Shown here piece by piece: positions 34,571 through 43,753 of a DNA stretch of 51,871 nucleotides. The notes under the pieces were generated by a model. The model saw only the letters and a program-made list of their open reading frames with translations, was not told the origin of the DNA and made no database searches. Every line of letters begins with the position of its first letter. Positions within the stretch are counted from its first letter, which is position 1. Origin of the DNA: Selenomonadaceae bacterium (GTDB taxonomy: Bacteria; Bacillota; Negativicutes; Selenomonadales; Selenomonadaceae); the NCBI GenBank assembly GCA_022786545.1, contig JALFXV010000113.1:1-51871 (forward strand), in the 5' to 3' direction. A program made the position numbers and the translations under genes.

Positions 34571-35884
34571 TCAGATTCCTTCCAGCCTCTGTATAGTCTC
34601 CTCAAATCCCTGCACCTCAAACACGCCCTGGCACAGGAACTCATTAATGGCATCAATCTTCTGCACAGCCTCGTCAATCTTCCGGCTGGAGCCCTTCACA
34701 TAAGCACCGATGTGAATCAAATCCTCCGCCTCCTTGTACACCGCCATCAGGGCACGCAGCTTGCGGTTGGCCTCCATGTGCTCCTTGGGCACCACGGCTG
34801 ACATAACACGGCTGACGCTGGCCAGCACATCAATGGCCGGAAAATGGTTCTGAGCCGCAATATTCCTGGAAAGCACAATATGCCCGTCCAGGATGCTGCG
34901 CACCGCATCGGCAATAGGCTCATTCATGTCATCGCCATCCACCAGCACGGTATAAATGCCGGTAATAGAGCCCTTGGCACTGGTGCCCGCCCGCTCCAAA
35001 AGCCTCGGCAGCAGAGCGAACACAGATGGGGTATAACCCCGGGTTGCCGGCGGCTCCCCCACAGTCAGCCCCACCTCACGCTGGGCCATAGCAAAACGGG
35101 TCACGGAGTCCATCATCAGGATGACCTTGCGCCCCTGGTCGCGGAAATACTCCGCGATGGCAGTAGCCGTCATGGCCCCCTTGATGCGCACCAGGGCAGG
35201 CTTGTCCGAGGTGGCCACCACCACCACGGAGCGCTTCAGCCCTTCTTCCCCCAGGTCCCGCTCAATAAACTCCTTGACCTCGCGGCCACGCTCCCCCACC
35301 AGGGCAATCACGCTGATATCAGCCTCCGTATTCCTGGCAATCATGCTGAGGAGTGTGGACTTGCCCACGCCGCTGCCCGCCATGATGCCGATACGCTGCC
35401 CCTGGCCCATAGTAATCAGGCCGTCAATGGCCCGTACGCCCACATACAGGGAGTCCTTGATAACAGGCCGGTCAAGGGGGGCAGGAGGATCCGCCTGAAT
35501 GGGGTATTCCTGCTTGCAGAGGATAGGCCCCTTGCCGTCAATGGGATTGCCCAGGCCGTCAATGACCCGGCCCAGAAGCTCCGGCCCCACCTTTACCTGC
35601 AGCACCTTCTGGGCTGACACCACCTGGCAGCCAGGCCCGATGCCCTTTGTCTCACCCAGGGGCATCAGGAGCACATAGCCCTCCCGGAAGCCCACTACCT
35701 CTGCCGGCAGCGGCTCCACGCCGTCAAAATGGGATTGGACATAGCAAAGCTCACCCATGCTCACATTAGGCCCGCTGCACTGGATTACCAGTCCGACAAT
35801 CTGTACAACCTTGCCTGTCATGTTCATGGATTTGCAGCTGTCAATGGCTTCATTGAATTTTTCCAGATTAATGCCTAGCTCCAC
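34571..35884 (-). CDS. fliI: flagellar export ATPase FliI
   Basis: A 437-residue F1-ATPase-like enzyme that powers unfolding and loading of export substrates. The Walker A motif AGSGVGKST is at residues 169-177, VILMMDSVTRFAMAQREVGL covers the Walker B region, and TRGYTPSVFALLPRLLERAG follows. The C-terminal helical domain binds export cargo. The start is GTG. The gene is 50 bp from fliH and is followed by the gap with the palindromic element. Confidence 0.98.
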   Translation of the reverse strand: MELGINLEKFNEAIDSCKSMNMTGKVVQIVGLVIQCSGPNVSMGELCYVQSHFDGVEPLPAEVVGFREGYVLLMPLGETKGIGPGCQVVSAQKVLQVKVGPELLGRVIDGLGNPIDGKGPILCKQEYPIQADPPAPLDRPVIKDSLYVGVRAIDGLITMGQGQRIGIMAGSGVGKSTLLSMIARNTEADISVIALVGERGREVKEFIERDLGEEGLKRSVVVVATSDKPALVRIKGAMTATAIAEYFRDQGRKVILMMDSVTRFAMAQREVGLTVGEPPATRGYTPSVFALLPRLLERAGTSAKGSITGIYTVLVDGDDMNEPIADAVRSILDGHIVLSRNIAAQNHFPAIDVLASVSRVMSAVVPKEHMEANRKLRALMAVYKEAEDLIHIGAYVKGSSRKIDEAVQKIDAINEFLCQGVFEVQGFEETIQRLEGI

Positions 35885-35934
35885 TCTACCAAATCCCCAA
35901 CTAACAAAATACTAACAAAACCAATCAAATCATC

Positions 35935-36735
35935 TCATCGCATCACGTTGCGCACGGCCTGCTCCACCAGCTTGAGCTGGGTGGCCAGCCCCGCATCCAC
36001 CACGCCATTAGGGGACTCCAGCAGGCAGTCCCCCGGCTGCATGGATTCATCAGACTTCACGGACAGGGTGGCACTGCCCTCCAGCTGGGACTGAAACTCC
36101 GACTGGGCCATCATCACCAGCTCATAGGCATCAGGTGCCACACGCACCTCCACATGGGGCTGGTCCTTGACCTTCTGCAGCGCCTCCCGTACCAGGGGCA
36201 GGATCAGCTGGGGCACATCGATGAAATGCTGGGGCAGCACCTTGTTGGCAATCCGCAGCACCATCTCAGCGATGATATTCTCAGCCCCTATAACATAATC
36301 CTTGCAGGATTCCCTGGCCTCCGCTATGGTGCGCTCCGCAGCGGCATTGGCATCTACCAGGATCTGATGCTGCTCCTGCCTTATGGCATCGGCACCTGAC
36401 TTGCGGCCTTCATCTACCCCTTGTTCATAGCCCTGCTGCCGGGCTTCCTCATGTATCTGCTCAGCCCGGTTCCTGGCCACCTCCATGACCTTGTCAGCGG
36501 CAGCCTTGGCCTCCTGCTTGACTATCTCCGCCTCTATCTTTGCCTGCCTGAGCATCTGGGAGGCATGCTCCTCCTGCTGGCGGATATTCTCCAGCATGTT
36601 ATCCAGCGCTTCCTGGCTCAGACCCGGCGCCTCGGCCTCTTCCTCAGGCGCCTCCGCCCCGGCTGCCTTGAAGACAGGCACCTTGACAATCTTCGGCTCA
36701 TCATCATAGATGGCCCCCTTTATTAACCTAGACAA
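35935..36735 (-). CDS. fliH: flagellar assembly protein FliH
   Basis: A 266-residue FliH, regulator and anchor of the FliI ATPase. The N-terminal part is acidic (EAPEEEAEAPG); a long helix with heptads (about 45-130) and a C-terminal V1/A1-type stator domain follow (VLPQHFIDVPQLILPLVREA, EVRVAPDAYELV, GDCLLESPNGVVDAGL). The start is TTG, overlapping the fliG stop by eight bases, with GGTGAC seven bases before it. Confidence 0.92.
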   Translation of the reverse strand: MSRLIKGAIYDDEPKIVKVPVFKAAGAEAPEEEAEAPGLSQEALDNMLENIRQQEEHASQMLRQAKIEAEIVKQEAKAAADKVMEVARNRAEQIHEEARQQGYEQGVDEGRKSGADAIRQEQHQILVDANAAAERTIAEARESCKDYVIGAENIIAEMVLRIANKVLPQHFIDVPQLILPLVREALQKVKDQPHVEVRVAPDAYELVMMAQSEFQSQLEGSATLSVKSDESMQPGDCLLESPNGVVDAGLATQLKLVEQAVRNVMR

Positions 36736-37750
36736 TCATTTCGTCACCCTTTCCGCGGGAAATGACGATATCACCCTTATCCTCCAGCTTGCGGATGACA
36801 TTGACAATCTTCTGCTGGGCTTCCTCTACATCGCGAATCTTGACAGGGCCCATGTACTCGATTTCCTCACGCAGCATATCTCCGGCACGCTTGGACATAT
36901 TCTTGTAAATCTTCTCTGCCACTTCCTGATTGGTGGCCTTGAGGGCCAGGGACAAATCCTTGTTGTCCACTTCCCTGAGCACCATCTGCAGGCCGCGGTC
37001 GTCCAGCATGACGATATCCTCGAATACAAACATGAGCTTTTTGATTTCCTCGGTAAGTTCCGGATTGTCCACTTCCAGATTCTCGATGATGGACTTCTCG
37101 GTAGTGCGGTCCACCCGGTTCAATACCTCGACGATGGCCTTTACGCCGCCGGCATCGGTAAAGTCCTGGGTAACCAGGGCGGACAGCTTCCGCTCCAGCA
37201 CCCTCTCCACCTCCCGGAGCACCTCCGGAGAGGTCCTGTCCATGACGGCGATGCGCTTGGCAACCTCCGCCTGCCTCTCCTGAGGCAGGGAAGTCAGGAT
37301 GGTAGCCGCCTGGTCAGGGTCCAGATAAGCCATAATCAGCGCAATAGTCTGGGGATGCTCGTTCTGGATGAAGTTCAGGAGCTGTGACGGGTCCGTCTTG
37401 TGCAGAAAGTCAAAGGGGCGCACCTGCAGGCTGGTGGTCAGCCTGCTGATGATAAGGGAGGCCCGCTCCGCCCCCAAGGCTTTCTCCAGGATGTTCTGGG
37501 CATACTCCAGACCGCCCTGGGACAGATAATTCTTCGCCATAGCCATCTGGTAGAACTCAGACACCACAGCAACCTTTTCTTCCGGGGTCACCTGCTTATG
37601 ATTGGCAATCTCCAGCGTCAGCTTTTCGATTTCTTCGTCATTCATGTGCTTGAACAGCATGGACGAATACTCAGGCCCCAAAACTATGAACAATATTGCC
37701 GCCTTCTGCTGATTAGTCAGCTCCGGCTCGCTATTACCATACATATTCAT
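36728..37750 (-). CDS. fliG: flagellar motor switch protein FliG
   Basis: A 340-residue FliG, which joins the MS ring to the C ring and contacts the stators. The N-terminal LTNQQKAAILFIVLGPEYSS, the central EHPQTIALIMAYL (EHPQT motif) and the C-terminal charged torque helix (IRDVEEAQQKIVNVIRKLED) are present. GGAGG lies ten bases before the ATG. It is five bases after fliF and overlaps fliH. Confidence 0.98.
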   Translation of the reverse strand: MNMYGNSEPELTNQQKAAILFIVLGPEYSSMLFKHMNDEEIEKLTLEIANHKQVTPEEKVAVVSEFYQMAMAKNYLSQGGLEYAQNILEKALGAERASLIISRLTTSLQVRPFDFLHKTDPSQLLNFIQNEHPQTIALIMAYLDPDQAATILTSLPQERQAEVAKRIAVMDRTSPEVLREVERVLERKLSALVTQDFTDAGGVKAIVEVLNRVDRTTEKSIIENLEVDNPELTEEIKKLMFVFEDIVMLDDRGLQMVLREVDNKDLSLALKATNQEVAEKIYKNMSKRAGDMLREEIEYMGPVKIRDVEEAQQKIVNVIRKLEDKGDIVISRGKGDEMIV

Positions 37751-37755
37751 GATGC

Positions 37756-39345
37756 TTAATCCTCCGCCAACCAGGTCTTAACAAGCATAGCCATTTCTGC
37801 CGGCTTGTTGCGAATAAGCTCCTCGATAGTCTGACGCTCGGACACGTGCTCCTTTTCTTCCTCTGTCATTTCCTCCAGCTCTATCTCGCCGTTATCCAGG
37901 AGAGCTGCACGCTCCTCCTCTGCACGTACCCTTTCTTCCTCGGCCAGCCTCTCTGCCTCTGCGATAGCTGCCTGCTCCGCCTCGATGCGCTGCTTGCGCT
38001 TCCAGTAGAAGTAGCCTGCCACGCTGCCGATAATCAGCAGAATCAGCGCCACAATCAGCATAATCTTCATATTCTCCGCATCCTTTGCAGCCTGCTCCTC
38101 AGCAGCCCGCCTGTCAGCAGCCTCGGTGCTGAACGGCAGCGGCTCCACGGACACAGTATCGCCCCGGTCAGGGTTGATGCCCACGGCAGAAGCCACGGAA
38201 CGCTGGATGCTCTCCTGCTGGACAGGCGTAATATCCTCATTGACCAGCACGGCGATGTTGACGCGCTTGATGGAACCAGGAGACGCCACTGTCTTTTCCT
38301 TGGCCTCGTTTATCTCATAATTCTTGGTGGTTTCCTTCTTGGCGTAGCTGGCGTTGCTGTTGTTGTCCTGTGCCACATAGCCAGGCACGTTGGACTGGGT
38401 ACCGGCAGCCCCACCCGGCGAGGTGGAAGTGCCGCTGTAGGACTCATTGATAGTCTGCTCGCTGCGGATAATGCCGGAATCATCCACCACCGGCGTATAA
38501 GTCTGCCTGTCGGTCTGCCGCTGGTCAAAATCCAGTTCCACATTGACGCGGACGTAGGAATGTCCCTCTCCCAGTGCCTGGTCCAGCATGGACTGCACAT
38601 CCCGCTGCATGCGCTCCTGCACCTTGCGGGTCATGTCCAGCTGGGTCATGGTCTGCTGGCTGACATTGTTCTCTTCCTCGTCATCCGGGTCGTTCAAGAT
38701 CCTGCCTGTCTCATCCACCACGGTGATATTCTCAGGCAAAAGCCCCTGGATACTGCGGGAAGCCAAGTTGACAATGCCCTTGATTTCCTTCTTGTTCAGC
38801 TCCATATTCGGCCACAGCTTCAGCATGATGGAGGCCGTAGCCGGCTTCTCATTCTTTTTGTACAGGCTGTCCTCCGGCAGCACGATATGCACCCTGGCCT
38901 TCTCCACCGCCGCAATCTGCTCGATGGTGCGGGTCAGCTCACCCTGCAGGGCCTGCAGATAGTTCACCTTGTTCTGGAACTCCGTCACGCCCAGCTTGCT
39001 GTCATCAAAAATCTCAAAGCCCTTGTTGCCCCTGGGCAGCCCTTCCGTTGCCAGGCTCAGGCGCGCCTCGTGCACATCGGCGGCAGGCACCAGGATTGTA
39101 GTGCCCTGCTTCGTCTCCTGCACCTCGTAATTAACCTTGGTTTCCTTCAGCTTGGCTGCCACCTCGCCGGCGTCCTTGGTTTCCATGTTGGTGAATAATG
39201 GCACCATATCCGGCTTGCCGCCAAAGGCAAAGCTTGCCGCCACAATAGCGGCTACCAGCAGCACTGCACCGCCAATGGCCATATAATGCTGCCGCTTCGT
39301 CAGCCTGCCCCAGAGCTGCAGGTATTTTTCTTTTAAATCACCCAT
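37756..39345 (-). CDS. fliF: flagellar MS-ring protein FliF
   Basis: A 529-residue FliF with two membrane helices (about residues 23-43 and 433-453). The ring-building motifs follow the first helix (VPLFTNMETKDAGEVAAKLK, ADVHEARLSLATEGLPRGN). The cytoplasmic C-terminus, rich in Glu (IELEEMTEEEKEHVSERQTI), binds FliG. AAGGGG eight bases before ATG at 39345 decides the start over an upstream TTG. It forms the foundation of the basal body. Confidence 0.97.
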   Translation of the reverse strand: MGDLKEKYLQLWGRLTKRQHYMAIGGAVLLVAAIVAASFAFGGKPDMVPLFTNMETKDAGEVAAKLKETKVNYEVQETKQGTTILVPAADVHEARLSLATEGLPRGNKGFEIFDDSKLGVTEFQNKVNYLQALQGELTRTIEQIAAVEKARVHIVLPEDSLYKKNEKPATASIMLKLWPNMELNKKEIKGIVNLASRSIQGLLPENITVVDETGRILNDPDDEEENNVSQQTMTQLDMTRKVQERMQRDVQSMLDQALGEGHSYVRVNVELDFDQRQTDRQTYTPVVDDSGIIRSEQTINESYSGTSTSPGGAAGTQSNVPGYVAQDNNSNASYAKKETTKNYEINEAKEKTVASPGSIKRVNIAVLVNEDITPVQQESIQRSVASAVGINPDRGDTVSVEPLPFSTEAADRRAAEEQAAKDAENMKIMLIVALILLIIGSVAGYFYWKRKQRIEAEQAAIAEAERLAEEERVRAEEERAALLDNGEIELEEMTEEEKEHVSERQTIEELIRNKPAEMAMLVKTWLAED

Positions 39346-39397
39346 TACCAAATCCCCTTGCTACGCAGTAATAATATAATCGCCATGCCGCTAAACA

Positions 39398-39706
39398 TTA
39401 TACCTGCATACGCATGATTTCCTGATAGGCCTCAACAGCCTTATTGCGCACCGCCAGGGTCAGCTGGACGGCAATATCCGCCTTCTCCCCGGCGATGATA
39501 ACCTGCGATATATCCTCAACCTGCCCGGCTGCCAGAGCTGCTCCCAGCCTTTCTGACTCCTTTTGCAGATCATTCACCTGGCCGATGGCATCCTTCAGGT
39601 ATTCGCCAAAGGTTGGCAGTGCCGCCTGCTGCGGCTGCTCCTCGCCAAGATGGCTTTCAGCCCGCATCTTAACAGGCGTCATCTGCAATGCTTCTATCTC
39701 CATCAT
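39398..39706 (-). CDS. fliE: flagellar hook-basal body protein FliE
   Basis: A 102-residue FliE that links the MS ring to the rod. The family core FGEYLKDAIGQVNDLQKESE and the C-terminal DIAVQLTLAVRNKAVEAYQE are clear. ATG start(s) follow GAGGTG; the second ATG at 39703 has better spacing. The gene is 11 bp after flgC and 52 bp before fliF. Confidence 0.95.
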   Translation of the reverse strand: MMEIEALQMTPVKMRAESHLGEEQPQQAALPTFGEYLKDAIGQVNDLQKESERLGAALAAGQVEDISQVIIAGEKADIAVQLTLAVRNKAVEAYQEIMRMQV

Positions 39707-39717
39707 GTCACCTCATT

Positions 39718-40179
39718 TTACTTGCTTATGTTCAGTGCCTGCTGCGCCATGCTCTTGGCAGCATTAATCGATGTCACATTGGCCTCATAGGCCCTGGAAG
39801 CCGTAATCATATCAACCATTTCTGTGACAATATCCACATTCGGCAGTTCCACGTAGCCGTCTGCATTGGCATCGGGATGCCCCGGCTCATACACCAGCTT
39901 GCCCTGGTTTTCATCCACGCCGATGCCCAGGGCACGCACGCCGTCACCGGCGCGGTTCTTCCTGCCCTTGCCCTTCTGCAGCTCCCCTGCCAAAAGGCCC
40001 GCAAAGCCGCTTTCCTGGGCCTCCCGGGGCTGGAAGATAACATACTTGCGCTTGAAGGGTCCCCCCTCCACAGTGCGCGTGGAATTTACATTTGCTATAT
40101 TATTGGATATGACATCCATTCTCAGACGCTCCGCTGTCAGCCCGGAGGCCGCAGCATCAATGCCGCCAAACATACTCAT
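39718..40179 (-). CDS. flgC: flagellar basal-body rod protein FlgC
   Basis: A 153-residue proximal rod protein. The N-terminus SMFGGIDAAASGLTAERLRM runs into DVISNNIANVNSTRT, the rod/hook signature. The C-terminus has the ASRAYEANVTSINAAKSMAQ heptad region. ATG at 40179 matches family length and has GGAG nine bases upstream; a 20-codon upstream extension to 40239 is unlikely. Confidence 0.96.
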   Translation of the reverse strand: MSMFGGIDAAASGLTAERLRMDVISNNIANVNSTRTVEGGPFKRKYVIFQPREAQESGFAGLLAGELQKGKGRKNRAGDGVRALGIGVDENQGKLVYEPGHPDANADGYVELPNVDIVTEMVDMITASRAYEANVTSINAAKSMAQQALNISK

Positions 40180-40242
40180 TGCACTCTGCTCCATTCTATC
40201 CCGAGTATGCGGCAGGTACTCGCCCTGCCTGCACGCCAAAAT

Positions 40243-40662
40243 TTACTTGGTTGATATTACCGACTTGATGCCCTGGATATAGCTGCCGATCTTCTTCGCC
40301 ATAGCGCTATAATAAATCTGGTTCTTGGCGAGACTGGCCATCTCGGCATCAATGTCCACGTTGTTGTCATCCACCCGCATTGTAGTGCTGTCATCCGGCT
40401 GTATCCTCGCCTCCGCCCGGCCATCCAGGGGAGCCGCAGGCAGGTGCCTGTCACGGGTACGCACCATCTTCAGCTTCCTGTCCTCCGCATCCAGCCCCAG
40501 CTCCCTGGCCAGCAGGGATTCAAAGACCACATCGCTGCGCTTGAACTTGGGGGTATTCACGTTGGCTATATTGTTGCTGATGACTTCCTGCCGGAGGCTG
40601 GCCGCCGCCAGCCCTCTCTGCATATAATCCATAGTTGGTGAATTCATTATCTGCTGCAGCAC
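40243..40662 (-). CDS. flgB: flagellar basal-body rod protein FlgB
   Basis: A 139-residue proximal rod protein and the first gene of the superoperon. It has LRQEVISNNIANVNTPKFKR near the N-terminus and DIDAEMASLAKNQIYYSAMA at the C-terminus. Start choice is uncertain: GTG at 40662 gives LQQIMNSPTMDYMQRGL, with GGAAG nine bases upstream; ATG at 40647 is weaker; the frame is open to 40731. A promoter candidate lies about 135 bp upstream. Confidence 0.92.
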   Translation of the reverse strand: MLQQIMNSPTMDYMQRGLAAASLRQEVISNNIANVNTPKFKRSDVVFESLLARELGLDAEDRKLKMVRTRDRHLPAAPLDGRAEARIQPDDSTTMRVDDNNVDIDAEMASLAKNQIYYSAMAKKIGSYIQGIKSVISTK

Positions 40663-40803
40663 AAAAATCCACTTCCTCATTTCTGTAAAATTATTCCTGA
40701 TGAACCCAATCCTGTTCCTGCCACTTATCAAGTGCGTTATGTCTATAATACGACACCGGGCAGAAAAATCCTTTATACTAGCAAAAAATATTTATTCCAC
40801 TCT

Positions 40804-40832
40804 ATTCTAGCATTTTTTTTGCAATTAAAGAA
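40804..40832 (-). promoter_or_regulatory. candidate promoter of the fla/che superoperon
   Basis: On the minus strand an extended -10 (TGCTAGAAT, -10 at 40804-40809) lies 17 bp from a weak -35 TTCTTT. A second extended -10 of the form TGCTAGTAT lies about 30 bp nearer flgB. These are in the 381-bp gene-free stretch 40663-41043, which otherwise holds only the codY terminator. No clear sigma-28 consensus was found there. Confidence 0.4.
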
Positions 40833-40920
40833 GCGATTTTTCATTTTACCCTCATAAAGTTCGAAAAATAGGGCGAAAGTTGCAAGTGTAAAAACAAGTA
40901 TATACAAAATTTTAGGCATG

Positions 40921-40951
40921 AAAAAACGCAGGAGGTGACTATTCTCCTGCG
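40921..40951 (-). terminator. Rho-independent terminator of codY
   Basis: On the minus strand CGCAGGAG and CTCCTGCG form an 8-bp stem around a nine-base loop, followed by a run of six T. It separates codY from the flagellar superoperon. Confidence 0.9.
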
Positions 40952-41043
40952 ATATTTTTTCAGCCCGGCCGCAGCCGTGGATGATAACCCCCGGCCATAA
41001 CCTGCGGCTATTGCCTCTGCCGTCCCTAAAGCCCGGCCGTCCG

Positions 41044-42111
41044 TCATTTGCGGACAAACTTCCTCAGATACCAGGCCAGCATGTCCTCCGGATTGACCTC
41101 CGCCACATCCATGCCGTTCTCCTCGGCGTACATCCTGTAGCCCTTGTCCAGGTCAATATCCGTCAAATCCACGATGTCCAGGTTCAGGGCCAGCTGGCTC
41201 TCCCAGATTTTATTGGCCAGCTCCCTGATTTCGCCGCCGGACACATTGTGCTCCTTGGCGTGAGCCTCCGCATACTGCCTGGTCAGCTTCCTGCCGTACT
41301 CGGCGAACATCTCGTCAATGTTCATCTCTGTTTCCTCAGCCAGTTCCTCGACCCCGTGCCACAAGTACTCGTTGAGCACCTTGATATGGGTTCCCTTCAT
41401 GCCCTGGGACTTAGGCTCTACCACGCCGGCAGACTCCAGCTTGCGGAGGGCGTTGACGATAACGGAACGGGTAATAGTCAGCATGTCGGCAATCTTGGAG
41501 GCGTTGACCGGGCCGTCTTTGTGCTTCAGCTTGCGGAAGATGGCGATAGTGGCCTGCCCCTCGGAAATGGACAGGGTTCCCAGGGCCATGCGGACCGTCT
41601 CCCGCTTCTGGCTTTCCTCCTGGCTGCGCCTTGCCCTGTCGTGAAGCATTTCCATGCCCACCACAGCTGCTCCGTACTCCGCCAGCAGCAAATCATCATC
41701 GGAGAAATCCACATCGTATTTTGCCACCATCAGGGTGCCGATGCGCTCCCCTACGCCATAAATGGGCACAATGGTGGTGTTCTTGCCGTTGAACTTGCAC
41801 TGGGTATTTTCCTCCCCGAAAGCACAGGCACCGCTCTTGGAGCGGATATTGGCGGCAGTCTCGTCAATCTTCTTCAGCCAGTTTACATAGTGCTTGGGGA
41901 ACCTGCCCGGCACTACCACGTTATCCATCATCACATCACATTCAAAATCATCCAGGAAAGCACAGCCATAAATCACGCCGCTGGTATCGACTATATAGAC
42001 ATTGGCATCTATCACGTTGCTCAGTACCGTTGCCATTTCCTTGTAATCCACATTGTGGAACCGCTGCAGCACGCGGTTGATCTTCCTGGTACGCTCCAAA
42101 AGTGTTGACAT
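41044..42111 (-). CDS. codY: CodY-type global regulator with C-terminal extension
   Basis: A 355-residue CodY; family members are about 260 residues. The N-terminal GAF domain (about 1-155) and the winged helix-turn-helix (ASKIADMLTITRSVIVNALR, 204-223, then LESAGVVEPKSQGMKGTHIK) are canonical. After residue 258 comes an extra domain of about 98 residues, highly charged and helical, ending LAWYLRKFVRK. Four Cys lie in the GAF domain (50, 58, 96, 105), in two loops flanking the ligand pocket. CodY represses nutrient-scavenging and motility genes when branched-chain amino acids or GTP are plentiful. AGGAGG eight bases before ATG at 42111 sets the start. It is flanked by terminators on both sides, so it is monocistronic. 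Confidence 0.96.
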   Translation of the reverse strand: MSTLLERTRKINRVLQRFHNVDYKEMATVLSNVIDANVYIVDTSGVIYGCAFLDDFECDVMMDNVVVPGRFPKHYVNWLKKIDETAANIRSKSGACAFGEENTQCKFNGKNTTIVPIYGVGERIGTLMVAKYDVDFSDDDLLLAEYGAAVVGMEMLHDRARRSQEESQKRETVRMALGTLSISEGQATIAIFRKLKHKDGPVNASKIADMLTITRSVIVNALRKLESAGVVEPKSQGMKGTHIKVLNEYLWHGVEELAEETEMNIDEMFAEYGRKLTRQYAEAHAKEHNVSGGEIRELANKIWESQLALNLDIVDLTDIDLDKGYRMYAEENGMDVAEVNPEDMLAWYLRKFVRK

Positions 42112-42210
42112 TGACACTTCCTCCTTTTACATCTCACTCAAAAATATATAAAATTTTGTTCAATATGCAGAAAAAACATTAGCTATTGACTGTTTCTATC
42201 ACTACAGTAT

Positions 42211-42241
42211 ATTGTACCATAAAAAAAAGAAATAATCACAA
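42211..42241 (-). promoter_or_regulatory. candidate codY promoter
   Basis: On the minus strand TACAAT (42211-42216) is 19 bp from TTGTGA (42236-42241), the latter inside the hslU terminator hairpin. A TSS near 42204 gives a leader of about 95 bases. The spacing is long, so this is tentative. Confidence 0.35.
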
Positions 42242-42259
42242 TATTTTGTGATTATTTCT
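42221..42259 (-). terminator. terminator of hslU (perfect 13-bp hairpin)
   Basis: AGAAATAATCACA and TGTGATTATTTCT form a perfect 13-bp stem (42228-42240 and 42247-42259) with a six-base loop; the minus strand then has eight T. It lies about 80 bp beyond the hslU stop. The stem is AT-rich and also could be an operator. Confidence 0.8.
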
Positions 42260-42337
42260 AAAAATTTTATAATTTTATTTAATGTTAGATTATTCAGGTC
42301 GTTTTTAACACGTTTTTAGCCTGAACAGAACTCCCGC

Positions 42338-43735
42338 TTACAGAATAAACTGGCTCAAATCGTGGTTCACCACAATGTCCTGCAGTGCCTTATTGACATA
42401 TTCGGTATCAATCAGCACATCCTTTTCCTCCATATCAGGTGCCTCAAAGGACAGCTCCTCCAGCAGCTTCTCCAGGATGGTGTGCAGGCGGCGGGCGCCG
42501 ATGTTCTCGTTCTGGGCGTTCACATCGCAGGCCAGCTGCGCCAGGCGGTCAATGGCATCCTCGGCAAACTCCAGCTTGATGCCCTCAGTGCCCAAAAGGG
42601 CCTTGTACTGCTTCAGGAGGGCGTTCTGAGGCTCCGTCAGGATGCGCTTGAAATCCTCCTTCTTGAGGGACTTCAGCTCCACCCGGATCGGAAAGCGTCC
42701 CTGCAGCTCAGGTATCAGGTCGGAAGGCTTGGCGGTGTGGAAAGCACCGGCCGCAATAAAGAGGATATGGTCGGTCTTCACAGCGCCGTACTTGGTCATG
42801 ACCGTAGAGCCCTCCACAATCGGCAGGATGTCACGCTGCACGCCCTCACGGGAAACATCGTGGCCGCCGGTGTTGCCGCTGACTGCCACCTTGTCAATCT
42901 CATCCAGGAACACGATGCCGCTGTTTTCTGCCAGCTTCACGGCAGTTTCCTGCACTTCTTCCATATCCACCAGCTTCATGGCCTCTTCCTGCTGGAACAG
43001 CTTCCTTGCCTGCTCCACGGTCACCTTGCGCTTCTTGCGGCGCTTAGGCATCATGCTGCCGATCATGTCCTGCAGGTTGTCCCCCATGCCCTCCAGGCTG
43101 GAGCCTGCGAACATGCCTACCATCGGCTTGCTGCTATCCTCGATATCAATCTCGATAATCTTGTCCTCGTACTCGCCAGACTCCAGCTTCTTGCGGCACC
43201 ACTCACGGCCTGCCTGATACTGCTTAGGCTCGCTCTCCTGAGCGTTATCCTCCTCAGCCTCCTCGTTATTGGCCAGGCTGCCAAAGAGCTGGCCGAAAGG
43301 ATTGCTGGACTTCTTAGGCTCTGGCACCAGCACGTCCAGGATGCGCTCCTGGGCCATCTCCCTGGCCTTTTCCTGCACGCCCTGCACCCGCTGCTGGCGG
43401 ATCATGCGGACGGAGGTCTCCGCCAGGTCCCTGATGATGGACTCCACGTCCCTGCCCACGTAGCCCACCTCGGTGAACTTGGTGGCCTCTACCTTGATGA
43501 AAGGCGCGTCCACCAGCTTGGCCAGGCGGCGGGCAATCTCAGTCTTGCCCACGCCGGTGGAGCCGATCATGAGGATGTTCTTAGGCACGATGTCATCCTG
43601 CATGCTGGCATTGTCCAGCTGCCTGCTGCGCCAGCGGTTCCTGAGGGCGATGGCCACAGCACGCTTTGCCTCCTTCTGGCCTACGATATATTTATCCAAT
43701 GCTTCTACAATTTGTCTTGGTGTCTGCTCGTTCAA
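42338..43735 (-). CDS. hslU: ATP-dependent protease ATPase subunit HslU
   Basis: A 465-residue AAA+ unfoldase that feeds substrates to HslV. The N-terminal [20 protein letters not shown], Walker [10 protein letters not shown] (58-66), an I domain with a highly acidic insert ([12 protein letters not shown]) and Walker B with [12 protein letters not shown] are present, as is the C-terminal HslV-contact tail. The start is TTG with AGGAGG nine bases upstream. It follows hslV by 18 bp. Confidence 0.98.
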   Translation of the reverse strand: MNEQTPRQIVEALDKYIVGQKEAKRAVAIALRNRWRSRQLDNASMQDDIVPKNILMIGSTGVGKTEIARRLAKLVDAPFIKVEATKFTEVGYVGRDVESIIRDLAETSVRMIRQQRVQGVQEKAREMAQERILDVLVPEPKKSSNPFGQLFGSLANNEEAEEDNAQESEPKQYQAGREWCRKKLESGEYEDKIIEIDIEDSSKPMVGMFAGSSLEGMGDNLQDMIGSMMPKRRKKRKVTVEQARKLFQQEEAMKLVDMEEVQETAVKLAENSGIVFLDEIDKVAVSGNTGGHDVSREGVQRDILPIVEGSTVMTKYGAVKTDHILFIAAGAFHTAKPSDLIPELQGRFPIRVELKSLKKEDFKRILTEPQNALLKQYKALLGTEGIKLEFAEDAIDRLAQLACDVNAQNENIGARRLHTILEKLLEELSFEAPDMEEKDVLIDTEYVNKALQDIVVNHDLSQFIL

Positions 43736-43753
43736 TGAATTTATCCTCCTGCC

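Noticed and set aside
34255..34677. A 140-codon frame through the second palindromic element.
   Set aside because: It overlaps the fliI 3' end in another frame and translates the repeat. No RBS supports it.
40773..41057. A 94-codon frame between codY and flgB.
   Set aside because: It runs across the codY terminator and the end of codY, with no ribosome binding site or known domain.
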